A stretch of 33,728 bases of DNA from Pseudomonas izuensis (GCF_009861505.1 NZ_WTFT01000041.1:1-33728), one strand, 5' to 3'. Counted from the first letter of the stretch, positions 9,991 through 19,567 are shown. The notes: generated by a model not told the origin, from the letters alone. Translations and numbers: made by a program.

Positions 9991-11073
9991 TCAACTTTCA
10001 AGAAATGGGAGATTCTCTTCTCGAATGACACCAGCAGCTTCATCGTAGAGAAACGGGAGGAACATATAGCGGCGACCTTTGGTTACGGGAGTGGCTTCGT
10101 GTAAAAGAGAACACGAAAACACCACAGCCCCTCCAACTGGGGCGCTGTAAAGCACTTTTCCAAATTCTGGAAAATGCAGAAAACCTCCTTCGTACTCTCC
10201 CGAATTAAGAAACAAGGAAATGGCAAAACGGCGGTGCGCTGTACCCTTGGTGGTGTTATCCCTATGGGGCCGGAAATGCCCGCCTTCCTCGCTGTTGTAA
10301 CAGGCCACCAGATAGCGCTCCATCCGTGTGGCATTGAACTGAAACGCCTTGTGTATCTCCGGAACCAGGCGGTTGGTTATACGCAAAGAGCATGCTTTGG
10401 ATAAAGCCTTATCCTCAATCATGCAGTCGCGACGTTGTTTGTGGCTATGGTCGGCGACTTGGACGGTTTTACCCGACCGCTCCACCATAAACCCGGACTC
10501 CTCTCCACCACGTTCGTCGTAATAATTTATTAGGGCTTTACACAGCGCGGGCTCAAATATACGGGGAACCACTAGGACTGGTGCGTGTGGAGTGGCTACA
10601 TGTTGAGGAGCCAGTGCGGGCAATCTATCCAGAAAGCGCATTAACGAGGGAACATGGTTATCAACCGGCTCCTCTATCGGGACGATGGCCATGACTCGTA
10701 GCGCAGGATCCAGCACATAGGTCATTGGCCTAATGCTGCCGTCTAGCTGTAATGTGTCGTAGAGCGCACTGACTGACCGATCAAAATCCCAGATGAAGCG
10801 CATGCCAGGTATCGAATCTTTTACCCGTTTCAGCTTTTCATCTTCTGGATCTACGGAAACACCAAAGAAGCAGACTTGATCGTCATCGAACCGCTGGCGA
10901 TGAGCCCGAACACCTTCCAAAACTTTAATGGACGCAGGATCAGCCGCAGAGCCCAAGAAAGAAATCACTACATACCGACCGGCAACAGTGTCGAAACAAA
11001 AGCGCTCTCTTAGTTGAGTGCGGCAGTAGAACCAAGGAGCAGGTTCACCGACTGAAAACGCCGTGGCGCGCAT
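9991..11073 (-). CDS. Peroxiredoxin-like domain fused to a 2OG-Fe(II) oxygenase (360 aa)
   Basis: Residues 1-155 have the thioredoxin-like fold of AhpC/TSA proteins (SVGEPAPWF opening, VVISFLGSA strand, FFGVSVDPEDEK, and YVLDPALRVMAI). The peroxidatic cysteine loop reads GSAADPAS at 41-48, so the TxxC cysteine is missing. Residues ~165-360 are a prolyl-4-hydroxylase-type 2-oxoglutarate dioxygenase with the iron triad H270-R-D272 and H325, plus R334/R335 to hold 2-oxoglutarate. The probable reaction is O2- and 2OG-dependent hydroxylation of a peptide or small molecule in the cytoplasm; the substrate is unknown. The ATG at 11073 is 5 bases after AAGGAG, which excludes the GTG at 11076. It is flanked by mobile remnants and stands alone. 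Confidence 0.85.
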   Translation of the reverse strand: MRATAFSVGEPAPWFYCRTQLRERFCFDTVAGRYVVISFLGSAADPASIKVLEGVRAHRQRFDDDQVCFFGVSVDPEDEKLKRVKDSIPGMRFIWDFDRSVSALYDTLQLDGSIRPMTYVLDPALRVMAIVPIEEPVDNHVPSLMRFLDRLPALAPQHVATPHAPVLVVPRIFEPALCKALINYYDERGGEESGFMVERSGKTVQVADHSHKQRRDCMIEDKALSKACSLRITNRLVPEIHKAFQFNATRMERYLVACYNSEEGGHFRPHRDNTTKGTAHRRFAISLFLNSGEYEGGFLHFPEFGKVLYSAPVGGAVVFSCSLLHEATPVTKGRRYMFLPFLYDEAAGVIREENLPFLES

Positions 11074-11228
11074 CACAACTCCTTGCCGGTGGGCAGAAGA
11101 TCATTATTAGGAGTAAATCCAAGAGGCACATGCGGAGCCCTGCCTCTTCCCTAAAGGTGTCGCGTACAAATGGGCTTATGGCTGCCGCCAGCTGCGATGC
11201 CGAAGCACCGAGACCTCACAGCTCTCGA

Positions 11229-11254
11229 AGCTAGTAGATAAAGCTAGTAGATAA
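11229..11254. repeat. Tandem duplication of a 13-bp unit
   Basis: AGCTAGTAGATAA occurs twice head to tail at 11229-11241 and 11242-11254. It lies just downstream of the frame-corrected stop of the adjacent hypothetical gene and supplies stops in several frames. It is a simple slippage-type repeat. Confidence 0.7.
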
Positions 11255-11276
11255 GTATGCGTCCGGCAAAGTCATC

Positions 11277-11812
11277 TTACTCCTCATCGAAATCATAGCT
11301 ATCCGCGCCCCCCGTCCGTGGAGTGATGGAGAACAGCTCTGCGCCAGTTTCCAGATCGAACAGGAAGAGTTTGTTGGCATGATCGGCGGGCTATTGGCCG
11401 TCGTGCAGAACACAAGTTTTCCATTCCTTGTAATACCACTATAAAGAATTCTGGACGTCAATTCTTTGGTTACAACCAGGAAACCATTGCTATCGAAGAC
11501 TCGGAAGGTTCCGGAAAGCGTGCTCCCGAAATGCCAATCTTCAAGACTCAACGAGCCATTGTCAGCGATGGAACCATTGTTAGAACGGGGCATTTTCCCA
11601 TGAGCGGATACGACATCACGTGAAACGTCGACCAAAACGTACTCTCCAAGCCCATTGCCGCGATGCCCCCTGCTAGAAACAGGGTCCCAATCTCTCCATG
11701 AGAGAGCCCAGTTTTTTGACTTGGAAAAATGATAGAGCCCGCGATATTTGATTGAATTGACAGTCATGAAAACTCTGCCCAGTTCAAACATCTGCGTCTT
11801 GGCTTCGACCAC
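11277..11812 (-). pseudogene. Hypothetical protein gene with a frameshift
   Basis: The frame from the GTG at 11812 reads as a beta-rich protein (YRGLYHFSKSKNWALSWRDW, YVLVDVSRD, GTFRVFDSNGFLVVTKE) up to CTTANSP. There the composition changes abruptly. Shifting frame near 11387 restores sensible sequence: DHANKLFLFDLETGAELFS, then ITPRTGGADSYDFDEE and a TAA at 11277. The repeated strand patterns (VFDSNGF, LFDLETG) suggest beta-propeller-like blades, which is inference. No good ribosome site precedes 11812, and ATGs at 11791 and 11767 are alternatives, so the 5' end may also be lost. The natural protein probably continues past 11277. No function is known to me. Confidence 0.6.
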
Positions 11813-11997
11813 ATCTAAACGAGGCTGGCCTAGCTATTTTTTGGACGACCAGTCGAAAAGTCTCACTCCTACCTACTCCATAATCCCCGAGACCGCAAAC
11901 GCTCTGCTGTTGAATCAATAGCTCAATGTTTTCCGGTACTAGTCAGCGTAGCAACAGAGCTCACCATAACGGACTCCAAATATGATTCTTCAAATTA

Positions 11998-12025
11998 ACA
12001 AAAAAGGGCCCGCGCAGGGCCCTTT
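11998..12025 (-). terminator. Intrinsic terminator of the MvaU-like gene
   Basis: AAAGGGCCC and GGGCCCTTT form a 9-bp stem around the loop GCGCA. On the minus strand the stem is followed by TTTTTTGTT, a good U tract. It lies 16 bases after the stop of the nucleoid-protein gene. Confidence 0.9.
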
Positions 12026-12040
12026 GTTATCAAATCGATC

Positions 12041-12406
12041 TTACTGAGTGCGCCACGAATCAACAACCTCTGCACCAAACTCGGTTTTCCATTCTTTCAG
12101 CTGACGGTGGTTACCACCCTTGGTTGCAATCAGCTCACCCGAATTAGGATTCTTGTAAATCTTTACATCGCGCGCTTTGCGGGCTGACTTCGAGACGGCT
12201 GCAAGTGGGGAGCGACGTCCTGCTTGCGGATCAAGCAAGGTGATGATGTTCTGCAGACTGAAGCCGTACTCACCAAGCAATGCCCGGAGTTTGCTCTCAA
12301 ACTCCATTTCAGCCTTGAGACCAGAATCACCTTTCATCGACTCGAGCTCGGCGAGTTGTGCGGCCAGTTTTTGTTCAAGTTTGCGAAATTCAGCCAAACG
12401 AGACAT
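12041..12406 (-). CDS. MvaT/MvaU-family nucleoid protein (H-NS-like)
   Basis: This 121-residue protein belongs to the Pseudomonas functional equivalents of H-NS, which bind AT-rich DNA and silence acquired genes. The N-terminal half is a charged coiled coil for dimerisation (LAEFRKLEQKLAAQLAELES, then EFESKLRALLGEYGFSLQNII). The C-terminal DNA-binding part has the family block YKNPNSGELIATKGGNH and LKEWKTEFGAEVV. It resembles MvaU more than MvaT from memory. The start has AAGGA 7 bases upstream and the gene ends at a strong terminator, so it is monocistronic. Its place between mobile remnants and trkH suggests a paralogue carried with an island, which may act on acquired genes or mix with the core copy by hetero-oligomerisation. 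Confidence 0.92.
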   Translation of the reverse strand: MSRLAEFRKLEQKLAAQLAELESMKGDSGLKAEMEFESKLRALLGEYGFSLQNIITLLDPQAGRRSPLAAVSKSARKARDVKIYKNPNSGELIATKGGNHRQLKEWKTEFGAEVVDSWRTQ

Positions 12407-12548
12407 GAAAAATTCCTTAAGGTTTAGGGCGGCGCGGAATGCACATTCTTCATGCTAAGTGATGAATTGATTTTCGTCACCCATGCCTCTTTTAAACTGG
12501 CCAATGGAAACTGGCAAAGTGCGTGATACGACTCAATAGTCGTGAAGC

Positions 12549-14003
12549 TCAATATCTCCAGAAAACTGGAGTTACGAGCACCAACACAGTTAGGATTTCC
12601 AGCCTGCCAAGGAGCATGCCTACGGTCAGTAGCCATTTGGCGGCATCAGGTAGTGATGAGAAATTACCTGCCGGCCCAATGATCGTGCCAAGCCCTGGCC
12701 CGACGTTACACACCGCCGTAGCGGCGCCACTCAAAGCAGTCGTCCAATCAAGTCCAATGAGAGCCAAGCCCAAGGCGATCGCGGCAATAGTGATGGTGAA
12801 GAAAAACGAGAAGGTCAAAAGCGAACGCAAGATCTCCTCGTCAATGGGATGACCGTTGTACTTCTTCTGAATCACGGCTCGAGGATGGATCAACTGCTTC
12901 AAACTACTTACCAGTAGAGCGCCAGCAACCTGAAAGCGGAAGATTTTGAGGCCTCCAGCCGTGGAGCCTGAACATCCACCGACGAAGGTCAAATAGAAAA
13001 AGAGCAAGACAGCAAAGCTGCCCCATAAGGTGTAATCGCCAACCGCTATCCCAGTTGTCGTAACGACCGAAGTCACATTGATTGCCACGATCCGAAACGC
13101 GTCCCACCATCCGTAATCGCTGTGAAAACACAGCCAAGTACCCACAGCCAGCCAGGTGACGATCAAGAATCCGAAAAAGCCGCGTACTTGGTGATCCTTT
13201 ATCAGCGCACGTCGATGACCGCGCAACATTGTGACGTACAAGGTAAAGGGCAGGCTGCCCAGAATCATGATGACCACCGCCACCCAGTGAATCGCTGGCT
13301 GCGTCCAGTGCCCAAGTGAGGCGTCTGACGTTGAGAACCCTCCAGTAGAGATCAACGACATGGCGTGATTGATCGCCTCAAACGGTGTCATCCCCGCGAT
13401 CCAGAGCGCCAGAGCTCCGACACCAGTGAGCCCCAGATAGACAAGAAGGATGTACTTGGCGGCCACATGGGAACGTGGCGTCACTTTCTCCGACCAGTCT
13501 GAGGACTCTGTCTGGAAAAGACGCATACCACCCACTCGCAACAGTGGAAATATCGCCACAGCCATGCCAATGAAGCCGATACCACCGAGCCAGTGCAGCA
13601 TCGAGCGCCAGATCAACAATCCAGGTGACGCCGTATCCAAACCGCTCAGGACAGTTGAGCCCGTGGTTGTAATGCCGGACATCGTTTCAAAAAAAGCGTC
13701 GGTGTAACTGATGTGGCTGATGAACACCATGGGCAACGCCGCGAAGGTACACACAACCATCCAACTGCCTGTCGTCAGTAGGTACATATCCCTCGGACGA
13801 AGTTGGGCAGTATCTGGGCGCCCCCGCATGATCAACAAAAGGCCACAGATGAAGGTTATCAAACTCGACCATAGAAACGCGGAAAGGTCATCGCTGTGCC
13901 CGTAGGTCACGAGCGTAACCATAGGAATGGCCATGCTTACCGCCAGCGTGATCAGAAAGACACCAAGGATGAAACCGATAAGCCGCATTGCCGCGATGGA
14001 CAT
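12549..14003 (-). CDS. trkH: TrkH-type potassium uptake protein
   Basis: TrkH is the K+-translocating inner-membrane subunit of the Trk system and needs the cytoplasmic NAD/ATP-binding protein TrkA, which is not encoded here. The 484 residues carry four pore-loop filters: ITTTGST at 111-117, STGG at 219-222, TTTG at 315-318 and NVGPG at 433-437, within many membrane segments. Family blocks such as RPRDMYLL, MLHWLGGIGFIGMAVAIFPLLR and SGSTAGGLKIFRFQ are intact. The ATG at 14003 gives the usual family length; a TTG at 14018 would add five residues. No terminator was seen between it and the nucleoid-protein gene 142 bases downstream, so read-through is possible. It is probably an accessory copy of trkH. 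Confidence 0.93.
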   Translation of the reverse strand: MSIAAMRLIGFILGVFLITLAVSMAIPMVTLVTYGHSDDLSAFLWSSLITFICGLLLIMRGRPDTAQLRPRDMYLLTTGSWMVVCTFAALPMVFISHISYTDAFFETMSGITTTGSTVLSGLDTASPGLLIWRSMLHWLGGIGFIGMAVAIFPLLRVGGMRLFQTESSDWSEKVTPRSHVAAKYILLVYLGLTGVGALALWIAGMTPFEAINHAMSLISTGGFSTSDASLGHWTQPAIHWVAVVIMILGSLPFTLYVTMLRGHRRALIKDHQVRGFFGFLIVTWLAVGTWLCFHSDYGWWDAFRIVAINVTSVVTTTGIAVGDYTLWGSFAVLLFFYLTFVGGCSGSTAGGLKIFRFQVAGALLVSSLKQLIHPRAVIQKKYNGHPIDEEILRSLLTFSFFFTITIAAIALGLALIGLDWTTALSGAATAVCNVGPGLGTIIGPAGNFSSLPDAAKWLLTVGMLLGRLEILTVLVLVTPVFWRY

Positions 14004-14130
14004 AGAAATAGCCTGCAAAGTTGAAGCCGAGCAGCCTTTTCAATCAGGCTTCAGACGTTGACGACCACCCAACTCACAACTGAAGAATTGGAGAATCTCT
14101 GCGACGTAATGTGAGATTTGTTTCCTACGA

Positions 14131-14160
14131 ATAAAAAACCCGGCACAGGGCCGGGTTTAC
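14131..14160 (-). terminator. Orphan intrinsic terminator
   Basis: AAACCCGGC and GCCGGGTTT form a 9-bp stem with a 5-base loop, followed on the minus strand by TTTTTTAT. It is oriented to end a minus-strand transcript coming from the right. The sequence there is a plus-strand broken oxidase gene, so the gene it served appears to have been lost. The rest of 14004-14271 shows no gene. Confidence 0.75.
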
Positions 14161-14271
14161 CTATATTCCCCGACTGCGCAGTTCCCAAATGAGAGGGATG
14201 GAGAACTGACTGAGAAACACAGGTCGCCGATATTGCCAAAGCATAATTTGTAAAGCAATCCATCTATAAAA

Positions 14272-16588
14272 ATGCTTCGACGGCTAGCGCTCGCCTTCGC
14301 CATTGAATGGGCAATGCTGGACATAGGGACCGCTACCATCAGCGTTCCGACGGCGTTCCCTTGCGCGCCGGGCGAAACCCTGTTTGTCAACGACGCCGAC
14401 CCGGACCTGAAGACCTGCGACAACGGCAGCATCAAGATCCGTGGCGACTGGCGTGAAACCATGAGCACTCACTGGTTCCACGACCACATGCAAAATTTCA
14501 CCGTGCAGAACGTCTACAAGGGCAACGCGGTGATGATGAACTACTATAGCGCCTTGGATCGCGGTTATGAAGCGATCGAGGATGGCGTCAACCTGCGTCT
14601 GCCTAGTGGTTCGGCGATGCCGTGGGGCAACCGTGACTACGACGTCAACCTGGTGATCGCCGACAAGGCCTGGGATGCCAATGGTCAACTATGGTTCAAC
14701 CCGTTCAACACCGACGGCTTCCTCGACGACCAGATCCTGGTCAACTGGCAATACGAGCCACACCTGAAAGTACGGGCGCGCAGCTATCGTTTTCGGATCC
14801 TCAACGGCTCGGTGTCACGGTTCTTCAAGTTTGCCGTGGTGCGAGAAATCAGCGGCAATGGCGGCGAATTTCCAGGGCCAAAGGGTTCCGGCGTATCCTA
14901 CACCCGTGTGCCGTTCCACATGATCGGCAACGACGGAAACCTCATGGAACACGCCGTGCCGTTCGACGGCAGCCTGGACCTGGATGGTGACGGTGACGGT
15001 AATAAGCAGAACCACAACGCGATCCTGCCGACCCAGGGCATCGCCGAACGCTTCGACATCATCGTCAACTTCGCGAAAAACGGGCTCAAGACCGGTGACA
15101 AGCTGTACTTCGTCAACCTGATGGAACGCAAGACCGGCAAGGGCCTTAGAAGAACGGTCTTAGTCTAGCCGACGTACTGTCCGAGAAGTACAAAGCGGTG
15201 ATCAAGCAAGGCAGCAAAGGGCCAGAGTGGGACAAGGGCGACCCCGTGGTGGGCAAGTTCCTGCAATTGATCGTGCAGCCTTATAGCGGCACGGATGTGA
15301 GCATGAACCCGGCCGATTACGAGCCAGCCAAACCGGGCAAGGCGGCGGGTAAATTCATGATTCCGCTGACCCTCAACCGTGATGATCCGGTGGTCCAGGC
15401 CAAGCTGAAACTGGCGCGGCATCGTGAGTTCATTTTCGGCCGTTCCGACGGTACTGATGAAGCGCCGTGGACCATCAAGACTGACGGCGGCTTCGGCTAC
15501 AACATGGACCCGCGTCGACTCAACGCCGCCCCGCAACTGGCCAACGGCCCGACTGATGGCGGATACGGCGGCAACGGCACCCTGGAAGTATGGAAAATCA
15601 AGAACGGCGGCAACGGCTGGAACCACCCGGTGCAAGTGCATTTCGAGGAAGGCATCATCCTCAGCCGCGACGGCAAGGCGCCACCGGAATGGAAAAAGGG
15701 CGCGTGCAAGGACGTGTATCGCATTGGCGAAGGCATCGACAGTTCGGTGGAGGTGGAAATGGCGATTCACTTCCGCGAGTTTGCCGGGACCTACATGGAG
15801 CACTGCCACAACACTCAGCACGAGGACACGTCGATGCTGCTGCGTTGGGATATCGAACATCCGGGCCAGTTCCAGTTGATGCCAACGCCACTGCCCGGCT
15901 GGGACGGTGTCACTTACGTCAACTCCGCCGCGCTGCCGACTTTTCGCAGCGGCGTCGGAAACGGAAACAATGACGACGATGATGACCAGGGTTCGAACAA
16001 AAAACCTGTCGCCAACCCGGACAGCGCCGCCAGCAGTAATGGGCAGCCGGTGACCATCAACGTGTTGACCAACGACACCGACCCTGACGGCAACCTGCCC
16101 CTCAAAGTAGTCGGCCTGGAGCAGCCGGACTCCGGTCAGGGCACGGTCAGCACCGACGGCGTACGTGTGATCTATACGCCACCGGCCAGCGCCCCCGCGC
16201 CGTTCACCGCGACCTTCACCTATCAGCCAGCGACGCCAAGAACGCGGTCTCGCCACCAACTACAGTCTCCGTGACAGTATCGCCGGCGCCGGTGGTCAAC
16301 GAAGATCTGGTGGTCACCAGCGCGACGGTATCGGCCCGCAGCAACAACCGTTACACCTGGGACCTGGCGGTTACGACGTCGAAGGGGACCGGCAATACGC
16401 TGACAGTCACGGCGATGACGACCGCAGGGCCACTCAACCTGGGCAACGCGATCCTCACGCCAACCGGTACAGGGGCGCGCTGGCGGGTATCGGTGACCAC
16501 CACCGGCCGTGGTCCATCGTCTAACCCGACTGCGACCATCAGTTCGACATTCGGGAAGAGCATTACGGTCCCGATCAGCATTCGGTGA
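14272..16588 (+). pseudogene. Second multicopper oxidase, truncated and twice frameshifted
   Basis: From about 14352 the translation parallels the intact oxidase at 5271-8072 from its residue ~395 to the end. The first cupredoxin domain with the HEHNGH motif is missing and the first ~27 codons are unrelated. HWFHDH is kept, the third motif reads HPVQVH instead of HPVHVH (one copper-binding His replaced by Gln), and HCHNTQHEDTSM is kept. A frameshift lies near 15143-15180 (the frame closes with TAG at 15166, then resumes as SLADVLSEKY) and another near 16230. The C-terminus differs from copy 1: a DDDDD linker, an Ig/cadherin-like domain (VLTNDTDPDGNLPLKVVG) and a further beta-rich tail ending TVPISIR. 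It should not be a working oxidase. Confidence 0.88.
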
Positions 16589-16638
16589 ATTTTATCTGGA
16601 GTTAAGAGGGATACGAGTACGAAAGACGCTCCATAAAC

Positions 16639-16678
16639 CACCACGGCGGAATGGCCAGTCAGCCGTTGCGCCGTGGTG
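16639..16678. terminator. Hairpin between convergent genes, possible bidirectional terminator
   Basis: CACCACGGCG and CGCCGTGGTG form a perfect 10-bp stem with a 20-base loop. It lies between the plus-strand oxidase pseudogene and the minus-strand nhaA. U tracts are weak on both sides (TTC on plus, GGTTTAT on minus), so termination strength is doubtful. Confidence 0.5.
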
Positions 16679-16711
16679 TTCGCAATGGATATTCGTGCGA
16701 AGAGAGCAGGC

Positions 16712-18049
16712 TTAGAACTTCATCTTCCCCCAGATCAGTCCGACGATTGCAGCCAGCGCCGAAGCCGCAAGCACACTGAGTTTCGCCGCAGACAGTAATG
16801 CCGGATCAGAAAATGCCAACGACGAGATGAAGATGGACATCGTAAAACCAATACCGGCCAGCAGCCCCACCAGTCCGACACCACACCATGTCACGCCCTC
16901 AGGCAGCTTGCAGACGTTAAGTTTGACGAGGGCGACGCTCGCCAGAACAATTCCAAGTGGCTTTCCGAGGACCAGCGCCGATATCACACCCACAAAGACA
17001 CTCCGCGAGACAGCATCGTCCAGGTTGATGCCTTGCAGACTCACACCCGCATTGGCCAATGCAAAGAGCGGCATGACAGCAAACGCTACCCAAAGATGCA
17101 GTCCAGCCTGAACGCGCTGTACCGGAGGCAATATTTCCCTCTGGGCTTGCTGGAGTTGCTTCAGCGGTTTAGCGACCTCCTGCGGACTGTTGTTGGATTG
17201 GGCAAACCTGTCCATCAGTTCATGGAACGTACGCCCAATGGTCTCTAGTGGACGTTCAGTTGCGGGCTTTGAGTTTACCGGCGTCATAAGACCGAGAATG
17301 ACGCCCGCAAGTGTTGGATGAACACCAGTTTTCAGGAGACCAAACCAGACGATGGCGCCAGGCAGCAAGTATGCGTACGCCTTGCCAATGCCCATGCGCT
17401 GAAAAACCAACACCAAGACCAGCCCGCTCAGCGCTACCACTAGGCCCAGATAATCCAGGCTCGCGGTATAAAAAACAGCAATGATCAAAATGGCAACAAT
17501 GTCGTCGATGATGGCCAGTGCCAGCAGCAGCGCGCGTATGCCACCTGGAATCGACTTTCCTAGCAGTGCTAGAACCCCCACAGCAAAAGCAATGTCAGTG
17601 GCGGTTGGTACAGCCCAACCTGTACTGGCTTCGGTACCGTGATTGAACGCCATGTAAATGATCGCCGGCATCAAAACACCGCCCAACGCAGCGCCAAGCG
17701 GCAATGTCGCCAACTTGAAATTCGCCAGCGCGCCGTCATTAATTTCCTGCCGTATTTCAGCACCCACCACGAGAAAGAAAACGGCCATCAGCCCATCATT
17801 GACCAAAAAATGCAGTGAGCACGAGACTGTAAAGTCGCCTAAACCTAAGGTGAGTTGGGTGTTCCAGAAATGCTCATACGAATCAGCAAGCGGGCTATTG
17901 GCCCAAATGAGCGCAACCAGCGCAGCGAGTAATAGAACGATGCCGCTAACCGCTTCGATATGTGAAAACCGTTCTATTGCGGAAAGTGCACGAGCGGTTA
18001 AAACCTGAGGACGTGGGATAGAGGAGGACGCCGAGTATTTATCAGACAC
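16712..18049 (-). CDS. nhaA: NhaA-type Na+/H+ antiporter
   Basis: NhaA exports Na+ in exchange for two H+ across the inner membrane, protecting against salt and alkaline stress. The transport site is intact: D182-D183 in ALAIIDDIVAILII and the partner D152 in TATDIAFAVG. Helices run through the protein, with the family blocks NDGLMAVFFLVVGAEIRQE, FALANAGV and GIGFTMSIFISSLAF. A long charged loop at ~300-340 (ERPLETIGRTFHELMDRF, then QEVAKPLKQL) makes it larger than the ~390 residues of E. coli NhaA, as in many relatives. The GTG at 18049 follows GGAGAG and removes an implausible basic extension reaching 18115. It is divergent from the DUF2254 gene, with 239 bases between the starts. Confidence 0.93.
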   Translation of the reverse strand: MSDKYSASSSIPRPQVLTARALSAIERFSHIEAVSGIVLLLAALVALIWANSPLADSYEHFWNTQLTLGLGDFTVSCSLHFLVNDGLMAVFFLVVGAEIRQEINDGALANFKLATLPLGAALGGVLMPAIIYMAFNHGTEASTGWAVPTATDIAFAVGVLALLGKSIPGGIRALLLALAIIDDIVAILIIAVFYTASLDYLGLVVALSGLVLVLVFQRMGIGKAYAYLLPGAIVWFGLLKTGVHPTLAGVILGLMTPVNSKPATERPLETIGRTFHELMDRFAQSNNSPQEVAKPLKQLQQAQREILPPVQRVQAGLHLWVAFAVMPLFALANAGVSLQGINLDDAVSRSVFVGVISALVLGKPLGIVLASVALVKLNVCKLPEGVTWCGVGLVGLLAGIGFTMSIFISSLAFSDPALLSAAKLSVLAASALAAIVGLIWGKMKF

Positions 18050-18288
18050 ATTGACTCTCCGCTGGCGGCCCGACCAACGTTTGAGCTTTAACCTGCGCTG
18101 TACTGTATGCAACAACGCACCCAGGCCGATGATAAGGAGCTGCTAGGCGAGATGCAATGGAACTCCAAACTGCTGAATGAACCTTCGGTCATCAGGAACA
18201 CTCCATCTAGGGTGATCAGCCCTCCTCCTTTATTGACTCAGACTCGGAGTCTTCCAACCGATCACGTCACTGTCACAAGGTATAAACA

Positions 18289-19566
18289 ATGATCGCTCGT
18301 TGGCGCTGGCTGCTCCATCAACTGACTAAACGGCTGTGGTTCAGGGCCACGCTGTTTTCGCTGCTGGGCGTGGCAACAGCGCTGCTCGCCGTCGTCTTCA
18401 AGGACTACATTCCCGAATCATTGCCCGCCCGTATCGGTGCCGATGCCGTGGATAAGATCCTGGGAATCATTGCCTCAAGCATGCTCGCAGTGACCACTTT
18501 TTCGTTAAGCACGATGGTGACCGCCTACGGTGCTGCCAGCAGTGGCGTAACGCCACGCGCCACCACGCTGGTGATGGAGGACACCACGACACAAAATGCC
18601 CTCGCGACCTTTATCGGCTCATTTCTTTTCAGCCTGGTGGGAATCATCGCACTGAGTACCGGGGCCTACGGCACACAAGGAAGGGTTCTGCTATTCGCGG
18701 TTACCATCGCCGTGGTAATTCTGATTGTCTACACGCTTCTGCGCTGGATCGATCACCTTTCCAAACTCGGTCGGGTGGGTGAAACCATTGATCGTGTCGA
18801 ACAGGCGACAATCGACGCAATCGACAACAGAGTCCAATGGCCTCATCTGGGTGGTACCGCCTACCCTGCCGAGTGGATGATTCCAGCCTCTGCTCAAATC
18901 ATCACAGGCCACCAGACCGGGTACGTCCAACATATTGATGTACACGCGCTAGGCGACATCGCCAAAGCAGGCGAGATACAGATCTTTCTGGACATCCTTC
19001 CGGGAAGCTTTGTCCATCTGGGCATGCCGCTCGCCCGAACCGTTAGCCTGAACAAGGAACGCGAAGACGAATTGCACGCCAGCACCGAAAAAATCCTCGC
19101 CGCCTTGACCATTGGCGTACGCCGAACGTTTGAACACGATCCCCGGTTCGGGCTGTCGGTACTATCAGAGATTGCCTCACGCGCCTTGTCGCCAGCGGTC
19201 AACGATCCCGGGACTGCCATTGACGTCATTGGCCGGGGCGTTAGAAGCCTCACCTGTTGGGGTAAACCACAAGACTCTGCAGCGAAAATAAATGAAGACT
19301 GCGAGCAGGTTTACCTTCGCGGTCTGACTGTCGATGACCTGTTCGATGACTTTTTCGCACCGATTGCCAGAGACGGTGCGAGCTTGCTGGAAGTAGACCT
19401 GCGCATGATGAAGGCGCTTGTAAGTCTGGCGCAGATAAACCCGCAGATGTTCAACGATGCCTGTGTCAGGCACGCAGACCTTCTGCTGAAACGCGCAGAC
19501 CTGTCGCTGACATTGGAGGAAGACAAACAAACACTCAGTGCAGTGGCTCAACAACTGGTGCGTTAG
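18289..19566 (+). CDS. DUF2254 family membrane protein
   Basis: This 425-residue protein fits the DUF2254 family of predicted inner-membrane proteins, whose function is not established. Four membrane segments are visible in the first ~150 residues (RATLFSLLGVATALLAVVF; IIASSMLAVTTFSLSTMV; FIGSFLFSLVGIIALSTG; LLFAVTIAVVILIVYTLL). A large soluble C-terminal part follows, with the family-type block LSEIASRALSPAVNDPGTA. The start at 18289 has AAGG 8 bases upstream. It diverges from nhaA and converges on the ClC gene with a single base between the two stop codons. This tight packing among ion transporters suggests a membrane-ion role, which is inference from context only. Confidence 0.85.
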   Translation: MIARWRWLLHQLTKRLWFRATLFSLLGVATALLAVVFKDYIPESLPARIGADAVDKILGIIASSMLAVTTFSLSTMVTAYGAASSGVTPRATTLVMEDTTTQNALATFIGSFLFSLVGIIALSTGAYGTQGRVLLFAVTIAVVILIVYTLLRWIDHLSKLGRVGETIDRVEQATIDAIDNRVQWPHLGGTAYPAEWMIPASAQIITGHQTGYVQHIDVHALGDIAKAGEIQIFLDILPGSFVHLGMPLARTVSLNKEREDELHASTEKILAALTIGVRRTFEHDPRFGLSVLSEIASRALSPAVNDPGTAIDVIGRGVRSLTCWGKPQDSAAKINEDCEQVYLRGLTVDDLFDDFFAPIARDGASLLEVDLRMMKALVSLAQINPQMFNDACVRHADLLLKRADLSLTLEEDKQTLSAVAQQLVR

Positions 19567-19567
19567 A

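Noticed and set aside
15165..16259. A 364-codon minus-strand frame opposite the second oxidase.
   Set aside because: Antisense shadow; the plus strand has clear homology to the first oxidase despite frameshifts.
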